DNA of 23,121 bases from Apostichopus leukothele. Its lineage: Eukaryota; Echinodermata; Holothuroidea; Aspidochirotida; Stichopodidae. Position 1 is the first letter of the stretch. Each line of letters opens with the position of its first letter. The stretch covers positions 1-23,121 of the forward strand of contig JAAAKB020050452.1 of assembly GCA_010014835.2 (NCBI GenBank), in the 5' to 3' direction. The notes under the pieces are model-generated. The model was not told the origin of the DNA and ran no database searches. It was given only the letters and a program-made list of their open reading frames with translations. Position numbers and translations under genes: made by a program. Shown piece by piece: positions 12,901-20,821 of this stretch.

Positions 12901-15900
12901 CTACGTTGGATACGAAACTGTCCAATATATAGCTACAATAAAGACAGAATTAACCACAGAAATATTGCAACACTACAATACAGTATTGCATGATATTGGC
13001 TCTGCACTGTAGTCAAGTAATGCATACTGAGTCACGTGACAGTACATATATTGGTTTACCAAAATTACTTTTGAAGGACATTTTTAACATCTATACACTG
13101 AGATTGCTTTTTTCAACCATTGATTATGCATTTGTGTGTTATTTTATCAATACAGCTTCATTCAACAGTGTAGAGACTTGTACAGTAGGTGATTCCATAC
13201 TTTGTACTCATATTCTGCCATGTACAGTAATCACCAAACACTCCCTTGTGGATTTGTACAAGTTTGTAATATTTCGGGCTTTTATCCTTTCAGGGATATA
13301 GAAAAGTTGAAATCAAATCCAATTTTGTAAATCTAGTGTAAGACTAAGTACTGCACTAGCTCAAAATTACATAATTGTACTCTCATGTTTAGCCTCATTT
13401 CATTTGTACTCGTACCAAGAGGAATTCTACTTGTACTCATATTAATGCTGAGCTCTCGTAGTACAAGACTGACAGTACGTATGTCACCACTGTATATTAT
13501 TGCCATCTATCAGCTGCACTCACAAAAAATTGGGATTTAATAGACATTTCTGTAGTCTCTTTGTGTTAAGATGTTCTTAACATAGAAATATTTCATAGTA
13601 CAGGTATACTGAACATTTCGTTTGCTAGTAAAAGTGCAACAGCCATTTTCTCTTTCTTTTGTGAGATAAGCCTGGGTATTGGCAGAAACAACTTCATCTT
13701 CAAAGATTTGTCTCTTACCAGCTATTGTATGATATCAATGCTCAAGATAGAGAAGAAAAAATGACAACATACTGTACTGTACACAACTGAAATTCAAAAC
13801 CTTTCAATCAGAAGTTTGAAAATGAAAAGGATTATCCAGTCCTTAAATCTTCATCTATGCTTAAAAGTTCTTAGTGAAATCTTTGTACATTATACAGTAG
13901 CACACCCCTGAATGACAGTCTAATAGATCTTCTTGCAAACTTTTATTTACTTTGTGCGATCACACTTTTGCAGAAAAGTTGCCTACATCACTTTGTCCAA
14001 AAGTATAGTCTCCTAGGACATTAACTGCAAACTTCATCAATGTAGATAATAAAGGCCCAGTGAATGAGATACTGTACAGTACATCTTTATTGCACATAAT
14101 GTGAATAAACCTTTCCTTTGTGTTCATACTATGTGACTTATTTCTCCCAAAACACAAATAATTGCATCCTCTCCAAAACTTCCTTAAATCTACCCTTACA
14201 GTGATAGTGCTTCGGACCCAATGTATCACCTTAAGGATCTAAAACAGGAAAGATAACATACTTTTGTGATTCATTGCCACATTTTATGTGTGAACATTTA
14301 ATGTAAGCTGTGCACGCAAAGCAGTTGTTCTTAATATGATTCACAGACTTACATTTCAAGTGTGAAGTTCATAAAAGCTTTAGCTTTGGAGTTATTGCTT
14401 CTAAATGGGGGGTTTCAAAAATTTGAACTATGGTGAACACAAATCAACTTTAACTTCTATCAGAAATAAAATGACTCTTGTTACACACTAAGGTGGATAC
14501 GTAATCTACCAAGTATGAAGTTCATTCATGCTTTGTTTTCGAAGTTTACAATGTTTCCAAGCTTTGACCTATGGTGACCTCAAGTGACATTTGACCTTTA
14601 CAAAAATAAACAATATGGTCCTTATATTCACTACTTAAGGTGGATCCACATACTGAGTATAAAGTTAACCCAATCTTTGCTCTGAAAGGTTTTCAGACTC
14701 TACCCTATAGAGACCTCAAATGATCGACCTTTGAACTGTACGAAAAACAAGGCATAAATTACTGTGCCAGATGACTAAACATAATATACAGAATATGTTA
14801 GAGCAATTGAAGATGACTTCATAGTCAAAACCAAAACAACAGTGGCATTGAATTTGATGAAAGAGGAACAGAAAAACAAATGTTGATCATGAATGCTTAC
14901 TTCTTCCAAAAAAAGCTAAAAAAAAAAGTCAACTTTACCACACAGCAAAAATAAAACAAAAAGTTATTCATATAGACATCAATAATATAATACTACTTAC
15001 AGTAGACTACAAGGGAATTTACAGTACAAACGAGAAGTTTACAGTTATGATTGTCATCATACAGTACCCACACACTGACACAACTTCCAAAAGCATAATT
15101 CCTTTCATTTACCACATGTTTGTGGATAATATTTACTGCCTAGCTGTTCCTTCTTAACCTAATCAGTTCCTCTACTGACCCTACCAAACCTTTTATGAAC
15201 CTACAGGATGTGTGAAAATTCACAACCAAGGCATATAAACCAAAGGTTGATTACGTGATTGCTTGACACATGGAGGTAATAATGCCATGCTTCATATTAT
15301 CACTGTACGTAAGACGTACAGTAATCTGCACTTGATAAAGTAGAATTCCCAGCAATTTTCAGGAATGTTGGTACCAAAATTTGACAGAATGTAAATTATG
15401 CTATCTGAGTAGGAAGTTCAGAAACATTGAACCTGTATGATACCAAGAGGTGGATCAGTGGGAGGCTACTCAGATACAATTCTAAAACTGTTGCACATTG
15501 TTTTGTACCTGGGCACTATCTTTGGGTACTGTACATGAATATTGCTATTGGGGCGGAGAAGAGTGATAGCAATCAAAGTTAAATTTTCTCAAATTTATAC
15601 TTTCAAATTGAAATGACACTAAACAAAATTTGCCGCTATTATTCTATACAACATTCTTCTATCAACCTTCGTTTATCTTTGACAACTTTCTGTGATGTAT
15701 TACATGACTACTGTACATTAACAACTCCATGTTATAATTCTAAAATTCAGTAGCCAATTGTATTATGCAATCTCCAGCTGCTAGGCTTACAGACATATGT
15801 TGTAAATCTTTTCATAAATATACTTGATCCAGCTAGTAACTATATTTGCCAGGTATTGGTGAAACACCACAGTAATTTTACACCTTTCAAACACAGTGTT

Positions 15901-18900
15901 TAACAAATTTTACATTGCTACTGTAGCTTACTAGTCTGCACCACATATATTTGTTTTAACCACTTTTTTGCAGTCTGCCTCTACAGATGACCATACTAGC
16001 ATCCAAAAATCAAGGTTCTCTACCATTCATAATACAGATATATGAAGTACAATCATCAAAAGAATAAAACTCAACAAAATCAACTGGCTAGCTTTAACCA
16101 GGGAGTTGATGTGGATTCCATAACAGCTCCCTGCTTTAACCCTGCAATATCTTCATGTAAAGTACTTAACTAATGCACTGTAGCCTAAGCTTCTTTTCAT
16201 AAATGAATCAAAAACAGAAGTCTTTTTAACAACTTGTTATTGCCATGTAATTAGTATGGTATGGTTACTTTTGTTTAATTATTATCTACATAAGAATAAA
16301 CATTTCATAGTGTTCAGAAGGAACATTGGTACTAGATACTCACTTTGGGTTAAACTGACAGGCAGAAGAATATATGGCAAAAATGAACGTTTAGAAATGA
16401 AAACTACAACCAAGTATCTTGTAAACTTGATCATTACAATTAAGACTAAGCCATAAACTCGTTCAAATGATCCTCTTCGATTATCCTTGATCCAACGATA
16501 ACAGCTTCTCAATCTGTGTTTTCTTTCTCTTTGTTTTATGTTTGGACTTGTAATTAACATTTTCAGGGCAAAGTACTGGAATCAGCTGACTTCAGATTTT
16601 AAGACAAAGCCCACTTGAACTTTGACAGGGCAATGAACAAAGTGTTGTTAGTAAAGAACAAAACTAAAGTTAAAATAAAATCATCTTGTCAAAGTCAACC
16701 TCCAGCAATATATACTGTACATATTGGTGCTACAGTATGGAATGTAAAAGTACACTGGAATGTTCAAGTACTTAGCAGGTTTTAAGTTACATTTTTTACT
16801 TCTCTTGTTATTTACTAAAATCAAAAAACTGTACAGTACTTTGTATTTATTTACTGTCAAAGCAGATGGTGTCCTCTTGAAAACAAAAGACTATTTAATT
16901 TTCATATCAATCAGCACTGTAATAGCCAAGACCGACAGGACCCACACTGTTGGTTACAGTACCTTGCCATAGAGACTAGAGTGTGGTTGTGTACTGTGCA
17001 GTATAACATGGAAGTATTTATTCCATGTATATATCAGAATCAAGCTGGATGTGTTCTTGCCAGGAACTCAGTTGAACTGTTATAAATCTCCAGCTGTTTA
17101 CACCTACTTGTAGCTTAGGTTTATACAAAGAAGAAAAGCTTGAGTTACTCAGACAGAATGTTCAATGCACAGTACAGTAGTAACTTTGGTGAACCTACTG
17201 TAATAGACATGTGAAATAAAGTACAGTAATAATAAAACGAAACCATCCACTTTCTAAAGAGCTCAATAATATGAATAATAATAATATGAACCAACTTCAA
17301 TTTTGATGAGATTGTAGGCAAATCTTTCTTATGGCAATAAAGTGCAGTATATATAATTATAACTTGTATCAGAAAAATCTACTCTTAAGATCAGTTTTTG
17401 TAAATGGATGAAAATAGTTAATGAAAGTGCTACAAAAATAAACAAGTGATTTCTCCTTGTTTTCCAGTGCTGTTCATATCTTGTAAAGACTGTGGAGGGA
17501 TGTAAACTAATCAAAACAGTGTCCGTCAATTTGACATCCACACACGACAACTACAGTGTCTATCCAGGGAGCTGCTAGAGTAGCAGCTCCCTGGTCTATC
17601 AGTGCGGCTATTCAACACAAGTTGCAGAACACACAAAGTTACAGTACACCGCCCAAGCTGCACTTTTTTCCTCTTTGGCAGAGATTAAGAGCTGTTGTAC
17701 TGTACTAGCACCATGAAAGCTGAATTCAAGAACATTTTGGTTTGTTTGTCTCTCCAATGTCAATACAGGTTTCAACTCTCCTATCCATTCCTTGCCATCC
17801 CACTCATTCCAGTCCCTTCTACTCTGACCAAATACATCTCGCATCAAGACATCATTTACTGTACACCTTAACACCACTACTGTACCTACTTGTCTCCAAG
17901 GACATATCAGGAAAAAATTGAGTGTTCAACTTTTTGTGTAGCAAGTTTGAAGACTATGAAGTTTGGTTTCTCTCATAAAATAGGACTACGGTTCCTTCAT
18001 ACAAAAACTACTGTACATCTGCAAATAACATGATTTATACAGTGACTTGACCATTTTGCATAGCATTTTGTGATGCAATTTACCGGATATATTATCCACT
18101 GCATTATTACTATGTACACACTGTGGATTGCACTCTGACCATATACTGTAGTAGGAGTAATCTGACTGTTACTCAGGGAAAGTGAAACAATAACAGAGTC
18201 ACAAGTGATGATCTTGCAAAATGGCTATCAATGTGTTACACTGTAATTTGTGATCATTCACATGACCAGATCTGTTATTTATTCTCCATAAACTGTTTGA
18301 AGAGCAGTACAACGTAGTAGTATATATGTACTGCTTGCAGAAATTTGCCATCTGCTGACCAAAAGATTAAAGTATGTTTGCAGAGCAAGTATAGAGATAT
18401 CTCTATTGATAGAGATAAGGTTTCACTTATCATTTTACTTATCATTTACTACAGTAGTTCAATCTCTTGATATATCAAGAGTCCAAGACCAGATACAAGT
18501 TAGATATGACTGCAATTAAGTACTGCTGTATACAGTATACTGTAAAGTCCTTCAATCATTTATCTGCAATCTATAAATTAGAACACGTGCAAATTACAAG
18601 ATTTTTTCTTCTAAAAGCAAGTGATAAACTGATCATTTAGTGTTTTTCATCCATAGAGAGTATTCTTGAAGTTTGGCATAATTCACAAATTCTGGTCAAC
18701 AACAGTCTAAGTTTCTCTGTATAAAAACATTAAGAACATACAGTATATGTGTATAGCAAACTAGGTATCATTCTATTAAAATATTTGTTATGTTTATTTT
18801 ATTCCATATTTTAACCAGAATTGATAATAGTGGAATTTGCAGTATATACTGTTAACAATATGCTGTGCAAGTGTTCTTTATTAGGTTCAACACACAGTGC

Positions 18901-20821
18901 TCAGCTATTCAAGAACTGTCTTTACACAATAGCCTTCTGTGTTATACTGACAACACTGTGATATACTGTATCCATGGAACTGTCTGCATGTACAGTTATA
19001 ATCATACCACATGCTTAATATACAAGAACCATACATGCTCTCAGGCAGTACTATGGGTAGCACAGAGAAGCATCAATTTGGACACTACCAAACTTTAATA
19101 GAGACTTGCTTCACATTATCAGTTTATCTCACCTGGATCTAAACTTTGTGAGCTCACAAAGAATATTGAAAAACTATGAGATATCACTCAAACAGATTGA
19201 TTAATATATCCAACAACTTGTGATGGAAAGTATGCTAAAAGTATGTACAGTACAAGGCATGTACAACGTGAACAATGTTTACAAGTGTCTACTGTGTTAA
19301 TGAACTCTGTATCATACTAAAACATCTAGTTATTTAGTTTGCACAGCCAGTCTTTTGGAATTTTAACCTACCGTAGATAATTAATTACCAAGACAATTCC
19401 TCTCTACAAAGCTAGAGATGAAGTTAGTGGTTGTTTCCACCTGGAGAACCATTTAAACGGGTCTGTATTTGTGTTCGCAACCTCACCTAACATGCTTTAA
19501 TGCTCAAAATGTTAGTACTTAAGGTAAATTAGACTCTATGATAAATTATTGGCTTATGTAGCCCGATAGAGGACTGATTTATTGGTCAGCTGTTAGTGAG
19601 GCAGCCTGCCATCCAACGTCATAAACACATTGAAAAGCTCACACTGGTTAATGAAAATTAAAAAGAGCAGTTTTAATTCTGGGTAAATTTTGAAGGGTTT
19701 GTTTCTGGTTGTCTATCCAACAACCAGACCTCCTTACATTTTGATAACAAGTCCAAGCAACAAATCTGATTTGTCCCAAAAAAATGTATGACAATACGAT
19801 AACAAAGAATTACCAAAACATTCTCTGAATTAAAGACATAGCTTTATTTGGGGACTTTTAGTTACAATGCAGTCAATGAATTTTATGTTAACCATTAGGT
19901 GTCCTTCAAAAAATCTCCACCAAGACAGTTGATTTTGGTCACCTGAACAGAAATTTTAAAATCTCAAACAACCAGATAACTATGAAAAATTTGCCCAGGA
20001 ATATTCTACATTTATTCTTGGACTATGCCAGACTATAATAAAATTCGACCATGAAACTGGCAAGGAAATACATATTATGGAACTATATGAACCTCAAGTC
20101 ACTTAGGAGATGATGGCTTTCATTTGAGTACTACAGTACTTAGTAAAAGGTCTTTGTAAGATTTGTTGTTAACCTGAAGTTGAGTCAAGTTGATTGTGTG
20201 TGTTAGTTGTAAATCAACAGCATTTAAATTGTAAAGTAAAGCATTAAAAAGATTTGTTCGGCTGTAATTCCAGGTGTACAGAGATATTCTACCAGAATGT
20301 TTGTGATGCTACTGTAGCTCAACAGTATAACTGGTATGTAATGTTCATGTTTTAAATTAACATAAAAAAACTATGTTTAATTGACAGTATGCAATTGTGC
20401 ATGCAAACTCATGTTAGCTAGATATAACAGACTTTTCAAACTGTTAATACCAGATCAGTTAAAGTGCAGTAGTATTATAACTTTCATTCCCTTACACAAT
20501 AATATACAGTATTACGATTAATTGCCAATTTCTATGCACAATTGGAGCATGATACCGCAAAGGCAGGTTATAAAGAAGCATCATGAAATGGTTTCTAGAT
20601 TTACTTAGTGTTGTACAGCCTTCCTCTGAGTAAATAAATTGGGGGGGGGGTGGGCAAATATGTCAGCAGAATTACCCATCATGCAAACTACTACTAGTAT
20701 AGTGCTATAGTTTGATCACTGTGTCAAACCCAACTTTACAGTACTGTACTTACAAGTTACAGGGGTACAGTACTTACAGTATGTAATCCCTGAGTTATTC
20801 TAAGGTACCGACAGTGCATGG
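850..20821 (-). CDS. Multi-exon gene model: C-terminal part of an unrecognised large protein
   Basis: The model joins 14 predicted exons on the minus strand (listed separately), plus one optional microexon. It rests on three things seen directly: each exon is open in the required frame, nearly all are bounded by AG and GT with good consensus (GTAAGT, GTGAGT, GTAAGG, GTAAGC), and the leftover bases of each exon complete a codon with the next one. The eleven 3' exons sum to 1332 nt, exactly 444 codons with the stop. The encoded segment is rich in Leu, Glu, Tyr and His, looks mainly alpha-helical, has one Pro/Ser/Gly-rich linker, and shows no obvious signal peptide or membrane segment. I recognise no catalytic motif and no family, so no function is given. 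The 5' end is missing. The weakest links are the donor of the exon at 2661-2765 and the three most 5' exons. Confidence 0.85.
985..1195 (-). repeat. Possible decayed tRNA-derived SINE
   Basis: On the minus strand GTTCAAGTC (1138-1146) matches the B-box form GTTCRANNC, and GCTCTGAGTGTCAGCAG just upstream resembles an anticodon arm. The T-arm stem does not pair well and no clear A box is seen. The other end carries a palindrome ATCCCTTAAAGGGAT (981-995) that could mark an element boundary. No exon is seen in this intron (904-1677). Confidence 0.28.
1678..1774 (-). CDS. Exon of 97 nt whose skipping would shift the frame
   Basis: An acceptor AATAATTTACAG and a donor GTG|GTAAGG bound one leading base and 32 codons reading HDQRVDGASNNRVILHS, then SRRLLKEFALRYGV. 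The leading A completes the Arg codon of the previous exon. The exon is 97 nt, not a multiple of three, so leaving it out would change the reading frame of the last exon. Confidence 0.9.
2321..2490 (-). CDS. Exon, about 57 codons
   Basis: An acceptor GATTGTTTACAG and a donor AAG|GTCAGT bound QSIAYELWQQEERMLVGSF, then FWTGHLPAPNSHLC and YWKHMQIMYKELLIKLL. It ends with two bases (AG) of an Arg codon completed by the next exon. The segment is rich in aromatic residues and looks like a folded helical domain. Confidence 0.9.
2661..2765 (-). CDS. Exon with a weak donor
   Basis: An excellent acceptor (CTCTGTCTGTGTGCAACAG) opens a frame reading IECIYYARYYQQMSMYTAAN, then YNYEGSPLQDALPKN, rich in Tyr. 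The next exon needs phase 0, and the only GT that gives it without large loss is AAT|GTTACT, a poor donor. The resulting intron is about 170 bases. If this donor is not used, translation would run seven codons further to TAA at 2637-2639 and give an alternative C-terminus. Confidence 0.72.
3070..3186 (-). CDS. Exon, 39 codons
   Basis: The acceptor TTGTTTCCTGCAG and donor CTT|GTAAGC bound ILVEELLGRLYLIENHIHP followed by a His-rich stretch (VYHHEAFHVAEEDQTHRERL). Phase is 0 at both ends. The frame on the opposite strand over the same bases is a shadow of this exon. Confidence 0.92.
3187..4687 (-). other. Intron, about 1.5 kb, with no recognisable element
   Basis: AT-rich sequence between two confident exons. 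It holds a run of about 14 T at 3768-3781 and scattered tacagta words. Open frames here are short, with biased composition typical of AT-rich DNA. Confidence 0.7.
4688..5002 (-). CDS. Largest exon, 105 codons
   Basis: The exon runs from an acceptor TTTTGTGTAG to a donor AAG|GTGAGT, phase 0 at both ends. The first part (EDSLYKHALLCAQFPVLSRN) looks structured. A Pro/Ser/Gly-rich linker of about 45 residues follows and ends GGGNSSDEGEN. The last 45 residues (EEMLCSLVREAFRLTEDS, then SYIRAITEALGRKPPAK) look like amphipathic helices. In the mature chain it lies roughly 170 residues into the recovered region, counting from the 39-nt exon. Confidence 0.93.
5065..5380. repeat. Minisatellite, four copies of about 72-81 bp
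   Basis: ggatactgtaaaa recurs at 5098, 5177, 5258 and 5330. Each copy is preceded by a gggaag...aacct block and followed by an aattaaatacac block. The copies are diverged by small indels. It lies just upstream (5' side on the gene strand) of the largest exon. Confidence 0.88.
6072..6185 (+). repeat. Duplicated C/T-T to G-rich block with G-quadruplex motifs
   Basis: A 50-bp unit (ccttttctttttgttcttc followed by a G-rich run) occurs twice, at 6072 and 6122. The G-rich parts at 6099-6119 and 6151-6184 each have four or more runs of three or more G separated by one to three bases. The rest of this intron (5381-7459) shows nothing else. Confidence 0.85.
7460..7735 (-). mobile_element. LINE reverse-transcriptase 3' relic
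   Basis: On the minus strand the frame from 7704 reads HITWKHIQKVKTTVRKIIG and then MYRIKSFVPKSVLLSLY. This matches the downstream part of LINE reverse transcriptases (ITWK-HI-VK...IG-M-RIK-FVP...L-LY). About 35 codons on, the family's YC--VWG motif continues in a neighbouring frame (HYCAFVWAN, near 7540), and stop codons interrupt it after that. It is therefore a frameshifted, decayed fragment of a jockey/CR1-like element, inserted in the intron in the gene's orientation. Its boundaries are approximate. Confidence 0.75.
7822..7993 (-). CDS. Exon, about 57 codons
   Basis: An acceptor CCTCCGTTTTTAG and a GTAAGT donor bound a frame that opens ASHRATTVLQSPSTP and continues PNIQSDAMDSGIDEEPDPRL, then SHCIRCTETKLKDK. 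The middle is polar, acidic and Pro/Ser-containing, so it is probably a flexible linker. A lone CxxC pair is present with no partner pair nearby, so a zinc site is not implied. It ends on a codon boundary, in phase with the next exon. Confidence 0.92.
8644..8691 (-). CDS. 48-nt exon
   Basis: The acceptor TTTCATTTGTAG and donor CTT|GTAAGT flank a segment reading PEGTLANLEDYFKKYL after one leading base. Both split codons resolve: Met with the upstream exon and Leu with the downstream one. A helix with a Tyr/Lys-rich end is likely. Confidence 0.9.
9939..10062. repeat. Tandem repeat, 40-41 bp, about three copies
   Basis: aaccctactttggcaacaaa recurs at 9954, 9994 and 10035 (last copy with one change), separated by a cctatcatagta block. 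The copies are nearly identical, so the duplication is recent. Confidence 0.92.
11013..11610. repeat. Tandem repeat, about 236-263 bp, two and a half copies
   Basis: The start word (cacatgtaccagc or tacatgtaccagc) occurs near 11013, 11277 and 11512. Each is followed by attaaccaacaa, a ttgg-tacaa segment and gagttattgcaatgta. The interior holds G- and C-run words such as cacaaattcgggcccaaaaa. An open frame over the second copy (minus, 11291-11548) is only this repeat translated. Confidence 0.85.
11870..12345. repeat. AT-rich diverged minisatellite, unit about 51-69 bp
   Basis: The word (a/g)agttatagcatac or gatttat(a/g)gcatac recurs near 11932, 11983, 12052, 12107, 12171 and 12232. Between these words lie self-complementary segments such as catgtacagtatatattactgtgtacatg. 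The field could fold into many small hairpins. Frames on both strands over it are translations of the repeat. Confidence 0.75.
12556..12745 (-). CDS. Exon, about 63 codons
   Basis: This exon opens VATFTRHYLHCLMATKNHSS and runs through SLGEWAENQPTHVSP and VFKPFFNNLRLNSANF to WQAEEMNM. It ends in a perfect GTAAGT donor, leaving AT of a split Met codon. The next exon, almost 3.9 kb away, supplies the G. An in-frame ATG lies at 12706, but the frame is open upstream to the acceptor at 12746 and links to the 25-nt exon. The ATG is therefore probably internal, although an alternative start there cannot be excluded. Confidence 0.9.
12797..12821 (-). CDS. 25-nt exon
   Basis: The acceptor is ATTTTCTTTCCAG and the donor G|GTAAAG. 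The exon reads NQLFGVSD plus one leftover G, which joins the two leading bases (TG) of the exon only 51 bases downstream to make a Val codon. The intron between the two is very short for this gene. Confidence 0.78.
13385..13485. repeat. Diverged dispersed copy of the sequence next to the 1-115 array
   Basis: actcgtaccaagaggaattc and the following 50 bases resemble positions 106-175 (actcatgccgagaggaattt, then acttgtgctcat, ending in a-ccgacag or gactgacag). It marks a dispersed repeat family seen twice in the window. Confidence 0.6.
14200..14238 (-). CDS. 39-nt exon
   Basis: A strong acceptor (TTTCCTGTTTTAG) and donor (ACT|GTAAGG) bound 13 codons reading ILKVIHWVRSTIT. The phase is 0 at both ends, which matches the start of the next exon at 12821. 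Two good sites so close together in the right phase are unlikely by chance. Confidence 0.65.
14340..14765. repeat. Diverged direct repeats of about 144-153 bp
   Basis: The word aagtatgaagttcat (or a variant) occurs near 14358, 14511 and 14655. Each copy is followed by a gcttt-gttttcgaag segment, tttgacctatggtgacctca and a ttaaggtggatccac segment. This arrangement resembles repeats common in echinoderm DNA (established impression, not searched). The sequence near 11690 (aagtatgacaattatcc...gagttatcgcag) looks like another relative. Confidence 0.7.
14901..14915 (-). CDS. Possible 15-nt microexon
   Basis: A poly-T acceptor ending TTTTAG is followed by 15 bases coding LFLEE and then a good donor, GAA|GTAAGC. 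It starts and ends on codon boundaries, so it can be included or skipped without changing the frame. Placed between its neighbours it makes a continuous helical-looking run (AAW-LFLEE-ILKVIHW). The site could be chance in an A/T-rich stretch. Confidence 0.3.
16100..16133. repeat. Imperfect hairpin, cagggagttg/cagctccctg arms
   Basis: The arms are 10 bp with one G-T type mismatch and enclose 14 bases. The sequence is closely related to the perfect hairpin at 17564. Confidence 0.7.
17564..17594. repeat. Perfect hairpin, 14-bp arms, 3-base loop
   Basis: ccagggagctgcta, then gag, then tagcagctccctgg: the arms match at every base. It lies about 55 bases downstream of the donor of the predicted exon at 17650-17893. 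It has no T-run and is not a terminator. Confidence 0.9.
17650..17893 (-). CDS. Candidate exon, 81 codons
   Basis: The exon follows a pyrimidine stretch (TTTTTTCCTGATATGTCCTTGGAG) and is open in phase from its first base. It begins QVGTVVVLRCTVND and continues through a Trp- and acid-rich stretch (DWNEWDGKEWIGEL) to a helical end (QQLLISAKEEKSAAW). The early part looks like beta-strands and the end like a helix. The frame stays open to a TAG at about 17605, so the donor is not forced. I chose GCG|GTGTAC because it leaves phase 0, as the next exon needs. ACT|GTAACT nearby is an alternative. Confidence 0.62.
18464..18481. repeat. 18-bp perfect palindrome
   Basis: ctcttgatatatcaagag reads the same on both strands. 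Apart from this, the intron 17894-19132 holds only AT-rich sequence. Confidence 0.6.
19133..19173 (-). CDS. Candidate exon
   Basis: An acceptor ATCTCATAG and a donor CCAG|GTGAGA bound 41 nt reading FFNILCELTKFRS plus two leftover bases. Those two bases (AG) join the single leading A of the exon at 17893 to make an Arg codon. The phase fit on both sides and the strong donor support it. Its small size leaves room for chance. Confidence 0.5.
19174..20777 (-). other. Intron with no recognisable element
   Basis: AT-rich sequence with a run of ten G at 20641-20650. A short frame after an acceptor near 19409 (RGIVL, possible donor GTAATT) would fit phase 0 but is too small to accept. Confidence 0.5.
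20778..20821 (-). CDS. Candidate exon (most 5' one found)
   Basis: A pyrimidine-rich acceptor ending TTTTCATGACAG precedes 44 nt that end at a perfect GTAAGT donor. The exon starts with two bases of a split codon and ends on a codon boundary, which fits the next exon. It reads MHCRYLRITQGLHT. It is short, and the same frame stays open upstream of the acceptor, so the true acceptor could lie further 5' (for example at 20843). No upstream partner ending with one leftover base was found. Confidence 0.45.

Larger units (their letters stand above)
14916..17649 (-). other. Intron without confident exons
   Basis: AT-rich sequence with frequent tacagta and tactgta words and two related hairpins (16100-16133 and 17564-17594). 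Several short frames between plausible splice signals were examined and not accepted. Confidence 0.6.

Noticed and set aside
13960-14229. 89-residue minus-strand frame continuing past the 39-nt exon
   Set aside because: Only its first 10 codons belong to the exon; the rest is intron after a good GTAAGG donor.
14630-14690. Possible exon after an acceptor at about 14688 (SKDWVNFIL or AKIGLTLYS)
   Set aside because: It lies inside the dispersed 150-bp repeat field and has no conserved look; the phase fit is not unique.
15932-15980. Possible 49-nt exon reading RQTAKKWLKQIYVVQT
   Set aside because: Open in two frames, only a moderate acceptor, and its end phase does not fit the next accepted exon.
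16344-16354. 11-nt segment between a good acceptor and GTGAGT
   Set aside because: Too short to support, and it would break the phase chain.
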